The notes below the pieces were generated by a model. That model made no database searches, was not told the DNA's origin, and saw only the letters and a list, made by a program, of their open reading frames with translations. Both the position numbers and the translations under genes were made by a program. From an uncultured Erysipelotrichaceae bacterium (GTDB taxonomy: Bacteria; Bacillota_I; Bacilli_A; Erysipelotrichales; Coprobacillaceae), in NCBI GenBank assembly GCA_900544435.1, contig UQVG01000133.1:1-5984 (forward strand): 5,984 nt of DNA, in the 5' to 3' direction. This document shows positions 1 to 4,918 of this stretch, piece after piece (position 1 is the first letter of the stretch; every line of letters begins with the position of its first letter).

Positions 1-1
1 A

Positions 2-1171
2 TTAAAGTATATAATATTTGCAGTTATTATAGGAATTATTGTAGGAATGATTGACACCGTTTTTGGAAAAGGACTTATTTTAATAGGTGAAATACGAAAT
101 AAATATTTTTGGTATTTAATACCTTTTTTACCGATAACAGGAATTTTGATCACATGGCTCTATTATCATTTTAATGAATTATGTTTAAAAGGAATGACAC
201 TTGTTTTTGAAACGGGTCAACAAAAAAGAAAAGAAATACCTCTAATACTTATTCCTTTAGTCATGATAAGTACTTGGATTACTCATTTGTTTGGAGGAAG
301 TGCAGGTAGAGAAGGGGTTGCTGTCCAAATTGGAGCAACACTCTCACATTATTTTACAAAGTATTTTCATTTTCCTAAAAATGGAAAAGTTTTATTGATT
401 ACGGGAATGGCTGCTGGATTTGCTGGTTTGTTTCAAACACCACTTACAGCTTTATTTTTTGCAATGGAAGTTATAGTTATAGGTAAGATAGAGTATGAAG
501 CTTTACTTCCAGGTTTTATTGCATCTTTTATTGCTTCGTATACATCTCATTTTCTAGGATTAGAGAAATTTAGTGTGAATATACAGCAATATGCGAATGT
601 AAATGATATGAAACATATCATGCTGATGATTCTTTTAGGAATTATTTTTGGAATTGTAGGAAGATTATTTTCGACTGCATTATCTGTCTCAAAGACGTTT
701 TTAAAAGATAAAATTAAAAATTCCTATAAAAGAATAGGATATGTTTCAATTATTTTAGTAATAGGTTTAATGATTTTTAAGGGAAGATATAGTGGACTAG
801 GAACAAATTTAATAGAGCTATCTTTTCATCAAAATGTTACAGTGTATGATTGGTTTTTAAAACTTATTTTTACTGTCATAACATTAGCTATTGGTTTTCA
901 AGGTGGAGAAGTAACGCCTTTATTTTCAATAGGATCTACATTAGGATTTATTCTTACTTATCTTTTTCATTTACCTATTGAATTATGCGCAGCACTTGGT
1001 TATGCAGGAGTTTTTGCTTCAGCAACAAATACATTATTTGCACCTATCATGATAGGTTTAGAAGTTTTTGGTGGATCTAATATGTTTGCCTTTATTATTG
1101 TTTGTATTTTTGCGTATTTAATCAATGGCAATAAGTCAATATATACAGCGCAAAGCAATGAAATGAAATAA
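2..1171 (+). CDS. CLC-family transporter, probable fluoride/proton antiporter (CLC-F type), 5'-partial
   Basis: This is an integral membrane CLC transporter, probably exporting fluoride in exchange for protons. The frame is open to the left edge and reads as a membrane helix (FAVIIGIIVG) before the first ATG at 47. That ATG has no properly spaced ribosome binding site, so the start lies outside the window. Numbered from the ATG at 47, GGSAGREGVAVQ (83-94) carries the gating glutamate E89. GFQGGEVTPLF (283-293) carries E288 and T290, and SIYTAQ (364-369) carries a candidate central tyrosine, Y366. M50 stands where chloride CLCs have the GSGIP serine. As I recall, the Met and the GEVT signature mark CLC-F proteins such as that of Enterococcus casseliflavus, and the spacing of M50, E89, E288, T290 and Y366 fits. 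About 389 residues are visible, close to the roughly 400 expected, and there is no CBS domain. The alternative is an unassigned CLC chloride transporter. Family certain, fluoride specificity inferred. Confidence 0.85.
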   Translation, partial: LKYIIFAVIIGIIVGMIDTVFGKGLILIGEIRNKYFWYLIPFLPITGILITWLYYHFNELCLKGMTLVFETGQQKRKEIPLILIPLVMISTWITHLFGGSAGREGVAVQIGATLSHYFTKYFHFPKNGKVLLITGMAAGFAGLFQTPLTALFFAMEVIVIGKIEYEALLPGFIASFIASYTSHFLGLEKFSVNIQQYANVNDMKHIMLMILLGIIFGIVGRLFSTALSVSKTFLKDKIKNSYKRIGYVSIILVIGLMIFKGRYSGLGTNLIELSFHQNVTVYDWFLKLIFTVITLAIGFQGGEVTPLFSIGSTLGFILTYLFHLPIELCAALGYAGVFASATNTLFAPIMIGLEVFGGSNMFAFIIVCIFAYLINGNKSIYTAQSNEMK

Positions 1172-1174
1172 GAT

Positions 1175-1218
1175 TAAAACATGATGATATGTAAAAAACT
1201 ATCATCATGTTTTATTTT
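1175..1218 (+). terminator. Rho-independent terminator after the CLC gene
   Basis: A 15-bp perfect inverted repeat (1175-1189 with 1200-1214, core ACATGATGAT/ATCATCATGT) encloses a 10-base loop and runs into TTTTATTTT (1210-1218). The stem starts 4 bases after the CLC stop codon. It is AT-rich, so it may be a moderate terminator. An in-frame ATG at 1181 lies inside the left arm and is not a gene start. Confidence 0.75.
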
Positions 1219-1222
1219 GAGA

Positions 1223-1228
1223 TATAAT
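1223..1228 (+). promoter_or_regulatory. Putative -10 box for the amidohydrolase operon
   Basis: A perfect TATAAT lies just after the preceding terminator and 24 bases before the start codon at 1253. No good -35 box is seen: the 16-18 base spacing falls in the right arm of the terminator stem (around 1199-1206). Transcription would begin near 1235, giving a leader of under 20 bases that still contains the ribosome binding site. Plausible but unproven. Confidence 0.45.
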
Positions 1229-1237
1229 GTAATCAAC

Positions 1238-1247
1238 AAGGAAGTGA
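1238..1247 (+). promoter_or_regulatory. Ribosome binding site that sets the amidohydrolase start
   Basis: AAGGAAGTGA precedes the ATG at 1253 with normal spacing. It decides between this ATG and the in-frame ATG at 1181, which sits within a terminator stem and would add 24 residues not seen in the family. Confidence 0.7.
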
Positions 1248-1252
1248 TAACA

Positions 1253-2554
1253 ATGTACGAGACAATTAAGCAACTTGCTCAAAAATATCATCAAGAGACA
1301 ATCAATCAACGTCGTGATTTTCACCACTTTGCTGAAAGAGGTTGGTTAGAAATACGTACAGCATGTCAAATTGCAACTACTTTAGAAAACTTAGGCTATG
1401 AAGTTTTAGTAGGAAAAGATATTATGGATAAAGATGCTCGTATGGGATTACCACCAGAGGCTATTTTTAATATTAATTATTTACGTGCTAAAAAAGAAGG
1501 AGCTAATCCCAAATATTTAGAACGAGTTAAAAATGGAATGACTGCTGTTGCTGGTGTTTTAAAAAATGGTGAGGGTCCTATTGTAGCTATTCGTTTTGAT
1601 ATTGATGCTTTAGGGCTTGTTGAAGATTCAACAGATGGGCATTATCCAAAACAAGAAGGTTTTTCTTCTTGCCATTTAGGAGCTATGCATGCTTGTGGAC
1701 ATGATGGACATGCATCTATTGGTTTAACAACAGCTAAAATTTTAATGGAGCTTAAAGAACATTTACATGGAACTTTAAAAATTATTTTTCAACCAGCCGA
1801 AGAAGGTGTAAGAGGAGCAAAGTCAATTTGTAAAAGTGGATTTTTAGATGATGTTGACTATATTTTTGCGGCTCATATTATGCCTCGTGTCAATGATTAT
1901 GACCTCTATTTTGGAATGAATGAGTCTTTTGCAACAACAAAATTAGATGTTATTTATCATGGGGTATCAACACATGCTGCAGAGTCTCCACAATTTGGGA
2001 AAAATGCGTTGCTTTCAGCAGCTAACTGTATTATTAATTTGCATTCAATTCCTCGAAATAGTGATGGACAAACCCGTGTCAATGTAGGAACAGTTCATGC
2101 AGGAACAGGTAGAAATGTTGTTCCTGATACAGCAAAACTTGAAATAGAAGTACGTGGAGTAACGACAGAATTAAATCGTTACATGGAAATTTATGCAAGA
2201 GATATTATTAATGCCTGTGCTTTAATGCATGATACCGTTGTTGAGATTAAACAAATGGGAAAGGCATTTGCTTTGAATTGTGATGAAGACTTTATGAATC
2301 AAATACGAGATATTTGTGTTAAAGAAATGCCAGATTTAAAATTACCTCCAGAAAATTTGAACCCTTTAGGAGGTAGTGATGATTTTTCTTATATGATGGA
2401 ATATGTTCAAGTTCATGGTGGTAAAGCTACTTATATGAAATTATTAACAGATATTACGGCTTCACCTCATAATACGGCATTTAATTTTAATGAAGAAGTA
2501 CTTAATAAAGGACCTCGAATCATGGCATCTATTGCCTATACGTTATTAAAATAA
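1253..2554 (+). CDS. M20-family amidohydrolase, AbgA-like (p-aminobenzoyl-glutamate hydrolase subunit A type)
   Basis: A cytoplasmic metallo-amidohydrolase of the M20 peptidase family, 433 residues long, close to E. coli AbgA at about 436. It resembles AbgA along its whole length: RRDFHHFAERGWLEIRTA (20-37), RMGLP (63-67), RFDIDALGL (114-122), the metal site HACGHDGH (146-153, C148 and H150), FQPAEEG (179-185, E183/E184), AAHIM (206-210, H208) and SPHNTAFNF (404-412, H406). The lid or dimerisation domain lies around 225-340, with RNVVP at 287-291. All expected metal ligands are present, so it should be active. AbgA works with AbgB on p-aminobenzoyl-glutamate, a folate breakdown product. No AbgB partner is visible here, so the true substrate may be another N-acyl amino acid or amide. 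There is no signal peptide. The gene has its own promoter candidate, and its stop codon overlaps the next gene's ribosome binding site. Confidence 0.9.
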   Translation: MYETIKQLAQKYHQETINQRRDFHHFAERGWLEIRTACQIATTLENLGYEVLVGKDIMDKDARMGLPPEAIFNINYLRAKKEGANPKYLERVKNGMTAVAGVLKNGEGPIVAIRFDIDALGLVEDSTDGHYPKQEGFSSCHLGAMHACGHDGHASIGLTTAKILMELKEHLHGTLKIIFQPAEEGVRGAKSICKSGFLDDVDYIFAAHIMPRVNDYDLYFGMNESFATTKLDVIYHGVSTHAAESPQFGKNALLSAANCIINLHSIPRNSDGQTRVNVGTVHAGTGRNVVPDTAKLEIEVRGVTTELNRYMEIYARDIINACALMHDTVVEIKQMGKAFALNCDEDFMNQIRDICVKEMPDLKLPPENLNPLGGSDDFSYMMEYVQVHGGKATYMKLLTDITASPHNTAFNFNEEVLNKGPRIMASIAYTLLK

Positions 2555-2565
2555 AGGAGTTAACT

Positions 2566-2817
2566 ATGTTAGAATTTAAATATGATACACAATTATTAAT
2601 TGAAGGAAAAAACTTAAATGAAGATAAAATTAGTGAATATTTTACAACACATTTTAAGGGAGATTGTTTACTAGCTGTTGGAGATGATGAATTGATTAAA
2701 ATTCATTTTCATACAAATGAGCCATGGAAGGTTTTAGAATATTGTTCAACACTTGGTGAAATTTATGATATTGTTGTTGAAGATATGGATAGACAATCAA
2801 GAGGATTAAAAGGATAA
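2566..2817 (+). CDS. Small stand-alone protein resembling the middle domain of fatty acid kinase FakA/YloV
   Basis: An 83-residue soluble protein that aligns with the middle domain of FakA (YloV, DAK2 family), which lies between the kinase domain and the DegV-like C-terminal domain. Matching elements, recognised from memory, are FKYDTQLLI (4-12; FakA has FGYCTE), GDCLLAVGDDELIKIHFHT (32-50), VLEYCSTLGE (56-65) and EDM..Q (72-77). The His-X-His (H47, H49), associated with metal binding in FakA, is kept, while the FakA cysteine position is Asp7. There is no kinase domain, so it cannot phosphorylate fatty acids alone. Such proteins are often annotated 'kinase to dihydroxyacetone kinase'. It lies 11 bases after the amidohydrolase gene, with AAGGAGTTA (2554-2562) as its ribosome binding site overlapping that gene's stop codon, so the two should be co-transcribed. 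Its role is unknown. The homology is convincing, the function is not. Confidence 0.75.
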   Translation: MLEFKYDTQLLIEGKNLNEDKISEYFTTHFKGDCLLAVGDDELIKIHFHTNEPWKVLEYCSTLGEIYDIVVEDMDRQSRGLKG

Positions 2818-2838
2818 AGGTGCGAAAGCATCTTTTTT
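2816..2838 (+). terminator. Rho-independent terminator ending the amidohydrolase operon
   Basis: An 8-bp stem (2816-2823 with 2828-2835, including one G-T pair) closes a GAAA tetraloop and is followed by six T residues (2833-2838). The stem begins within the stop codon of the FakA-like gene, so that operon ends here, before the Wadjet genes. Confidence 0.85.
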
Positions 2839-2852
2839 AATAAATTAAAAAA

Positions 2853-2861
2853 TGTTATAAT
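2853..2861 (+). promoter_or_regulatory. Extended -10 promoter for the Wadjet operon
   Basis: TGTTATAAT is a perfect TGN-TATAAT extended -10 element. The -35 region would fall in the T tract of the preceding terminator (about 2833-2839, TTTTTA), which is weak, as is common with extended -10 promoters. Transcription would start near 2868, about 44 bases before jetA. No operator-like palindrome is visible in the leader. Confidence 0.65.
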
Positions 2862-2900
2862 TGCAAAGCTATTTATAAATAAAAAAGAGTTTTTAATGAT

Positions 2901-2907
2901 TGGAGGT
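2901..2907 (+). promoter_or_regulatory. jetA ribosome binding site
   Basis: TGGAGGT is a near-consensus Shine-Dalgarno sequence, with GGAGG ending 5 bases before the ATG at 2912. An in-frame TTG at 2900 overlaps this site and cannot be the start. Confidence 0.8.
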
Positions 2908-4027
2908 AACCATGGTTAATATATTTGATACATTACCAAGAAACTTTTTTAATATATTTAATACAGCAGATCGTGTTGTTATCAGTGAATGTATTTGTGT
3001 TCTTTATGAGTATATTAAGGATGATGCATCCTTTGCATCTTTGAAAGAAAACTTGATTTATGAGTTAACAAAATATTTTAGTAGTCACTTAATTGAGCTT
3101 GAAGAGCTTCAAAGTCAATCACCTAGAGAACGTGCTTTTTATATTTATCGAAGATTAAAAGAATGCGGTTGGTTGAGTGAAGAAGTAGGGGAAAACTATC
3201 ATGTTTATGCTAGTTTTGAAGACTATGCTATTAGTATTATTGAAACTTTAATGAATTTAGAAGAAGACAGAGACATAGAATACTCAAGTATGGTTTATAG
3301 TATTTATTCCCAATTTAAAAATTTTGATATTGAAAATGGACATAAGATTCTAGATGCACAATATAGTATGACAAAAAATTTAATGACAAAATTAAAAAAT
3401 TTAAATACTAATATTAAGCGTTATATCAAACGTCTTGTTCAAGATAATATGAAAAATGATTTAAATCAAATTTTAGATTCTTTATTAAGTGACTATCAAT
3501 TAAAGATAGTAGATCGTGCTTTTTATAATCTAACAACTAAAGATCATCCTTTAAAATATCGAAACAGTATTATTTCTCAAATTCAAAGAATACAAGATGA
3601 TCAAGAAACATCTAAAACGATTATAGGAAATATTATGCTTTCTAAAGATTTAACTTATCAAGAGGCAATGGATTTATTTTATAAACAAACATCTTATATT
3701 ATTGATGCCTTTGAAAGTATTTTAGATTTAATTAATGAAATCAATCGTAAAAATGAAAAGTTTGTTGCTTCAGCAACAAATCGAATTATGTTTTTAATGA
3801 ATGTCAAAGAAGATATTGGTGGTAAAATCAACGATATTATTAAAGAAGGACAAGATTGTCCAGAAGTATTTGATCAAGTAGCAACGATTTCAATTAATAA
3901 ATATTTAGATCAAAATTCTTTATATTTACCAAGACAAATAAAAAAAGTCAAAAATACGGATTTGATTTTAGATACACAATTAGATGAACAAACACGTTTA
4001 ATGGCGATTGAAAAATTAAAGCAAAAT

Positions 4028-4073
4028 GAAAAATATACAAAAACAGCTATGAAAAATATACAAAAACAGCTAT
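4028..4073 (+). repeat. Perfect 23-bp tandem duplication inside jetA
   Basis: Two identical 23-base units, 4028-4050 and 4051-4073, each start GAAAAATATAC and end AACAGCTAT. Each can be read as EKYTKTA: copy 1 in the upstream jetA frame, copy 2 in the downstream frame. Since 23 is not a multiple of 3, the extra unit alone causes the frameshift. One, four or seven copies would keep the gene in frame; two or three would not. Confidence 0.97.
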
Positions 4074-4074
4074 T

Positions 4075-4082
4075 GAAAAAAA
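4075..4082 (+). other. Possible -1 slippage site (G followed by seven A)
   Basis: In the shifted jetA frame this reads ..TTG AAA AAA ATG. A one-base backward slip on the two AAA codons, or RNA polymerase adding one extra A, would give GAA AAA AAT GTT, which is exactly the native frame E-K-N-V. That would yield a full-length JetA with 8 extra residues (458 in all). No strong downstream stem or pseudoknot was seen, and A runs are common in this AT-rich DNA, so this is only a possibility. Confidence 0.3.
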
Positions 4083-4265
4083 TGTTTTACAATGTTTGGA
4101 TCAACAAAAAACGATGTTGGGTTCAAATTATTATGATCAAAATAAAGATTTATCTTTATTTATTTTGACATGGCTTTATGGCTTTAGCCAAAATGCTCGA
4201 TATAAAATAGAACCACAAGAAAATATTATAAAGAAAGATCATTATCAATTTAGAGAATTTATGAT

Positions 4266-4273
4266 AAGGAGAG
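4266..4273 (+). promoter_or_regulatory. jetB ribosome binding site
   Basis: AAGGAGAG lies 6 bases before the ATG at 4280. The in-frame TTG at 4274 directly abuts it and is too close to be used. Because it lies inside the end of jetA, ribosomes finishing native JetA would cross it. Those stopping early at 4168 would not. Confidence 0.75.
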
Positions 4274-4279
4274 TTGAAG

Positions 4280-4918
4280 ATGAATAAAAATGAACTGATG
4301 AAAAATATGTCACAGGCATATTTGTTATTATCTGAAAAAAGAAAAGAAGAATTTTCACGTATTCTAAATCGATTATTAGCGGTTAATTTTATTTGTGGTG
4401 GAAGAAAAAGAGATCGTGAAGATTATTATTTTATTAGTGAAAATGAACAACTATTTAAAGATTTTTTAATGATGCTTGATTATGATTTTCATTTATATAA
4501 AGCAGATCGTGTGATCTATATCCATAATTTAAATAATTACAATCATTTAAATCTTAATCAAATGCAAACAATTGTTTTATTGTTACTTAGAAAACTTTAT
4601 TTTCAAAAGTCACAAGAATTACAAGATACTGAATTTATTCATATCTCTTTAGGGGAACTTCATAGTGAAATAGAAGCAACTGGTATTTATAATGAACGTC
4701 TTAAAAAGACAGATTTAAAAAATATCTATCATTTCTTGTCAAGATATAATATATGTGAACGTATTGGTGATTTAAACGAAGATGATACCCGTTTAATTAT
4801 TTATCCAACAATTAATTATATTTTGCCAATTCAAAAAATAGATGAAATCAATCAACGTATTCAACAATATAAAAAAGGAGATCACGATGAAAACATTAAC
4901 GAAAGTGAAACTGATTAA
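4280..4918 (+). CDS. jetB: Wadjet type I JetB (MukE-like KITE subunit, DUF4194)
   Basis: JetB is the small winged-helix subunit that binds the JetA kleisin in the JetABC loop-extruding complex, in the role MukE has in MukBEF. The 212-residue length fits the family. Recognised DUF4194 features are a leading segment with FSRILNRLLAVNFIC (25-39), a DYYFI block (48-52), the central hydrophobic helix QTIVLLLLRKLYFQK (96-110), an ISLGELHSEIEATGI block (122-136), and FLSRYNICERIGDLNEDDT (152-170) followed by RLIIYPTINYILP (171-183). An acidic, charged tail (about 198-212) is encoded mostly within the overlap with jetC. The ATG at 4280 is chosen for its AAGGAGAG site. It overlaps the native end of jetA by 8 bp and jetC by 32 bp, a sign of translational coupling. 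The frame is intact. The paralogous alternatives, type II or III Wadjet subunits, are less likely given the DUF5716-like jetA upstream. Confidence 0.88.
   Translation: MNKNELMKNMSQAYLLLSEKRKEEFSRILNRLLAVNFICGGRKRDREDYYFISENEQLFKDFLMMLDYDFHLYKADRVIYIHNLNNYNHLNLNQMQTIVLLLLRKLYFQKSQELQDTEFIHISLGELHSEIEATGIYNERLKKTDLKNIYHFLSRYNICERIGDLNEDDTRLIIYPTINYILPIQKIDEINQRIQQYKKGDHDENINESETD
4871..4880 (+). promoter_or_regulatory. jetC ribosome binding site inside jetB
   Basis: AAAAAAGGAG ends 6 bases before the ATG at 4887. It lies within the coding sequence of jetB, whose stop comes 32 bases into jetC, so translation of the two is probably coupled. Confidence 0.8.

Larger units (their letters stand above)
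2912..4287 (+). pseudogene. jetA: Wadjet type I JetA (MukF-like kleisin, DUF5716), frameshifted by a 23-bp tandem duplication
   Basis: JetA is the kleisin subunit of the JetABC SMC motor of Wadjet plasmid defence. The N-terminal winged-helix region shows the family pattern: IFDTLPRNFF (4-13), then SPRERAFYIYRRLKECGWL (70-88). A long helical middle follows (about 140-310). Codons 1-379 are intact. A duplicated 23-bp unit at 4028-4073 then shifts the frame, adding 39 foreign residues that end at a TGA (4166-4168) and giving a 418-residue product. The native frame resumes in the second copy and runs to the TAA at 4285-4287, encoding 71 lost residues (IEKNVLQCLD...RRVEDE). With one copy removed the gene encodes 450 residues and overlaps jetB by 8 bp. 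In MukF-like kleisins the C-terminal winged helix binds the SMC head, so the truncated form probably cannot assemble a working complex. Otherwise the gene shows no decay. The family call rests on recognised motifs plus the jetB-jetC neighbours. Confidence 0.85.

Noticed and set aside
47..49. ATG at 47 as the true start of the CLC gene
   Set aside because: The frame is open to the window edge and encodes a membrane helix matching the start of CLC proteins. No well-spaced ribosome binding site precedes this ATG.
1181..1252. An upstream ATG extending the amidohydrolase by 24 residues
   Set aside because: The ATG lies inside a terminator stem, has no ribosome binding site, and the TATAAT box lies downstream of it. 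The ATG at 1253 has AAGGAAG and gives the family length.
2900..2911. TTG start adding four residues to JetA
   Set aside because: This TTG overlaps the ribosome binding site itself; the ATG at 2912 is correctly spaced.
4028..4073. CRISPR-like or mobile-element origin of the repeat
   Set aside because: There are only two units with no spacer between them, no inverted ends and no transposase. It is a simple tandem duplication.
4274..4279. TTG start adding two residues to JetB
   Set aside because: It abuts AAGGAGAG with no usable spacing; the ATG at 4280 is 6 bases from it.
4096..4287. A separate 63-residue ORF starting at TTG
   Set aside because: It is the displaced 3' end of jetA. Its frame continues the second repeat copy and rebuilds native JetA, and it has no ribosome binding site of its own.
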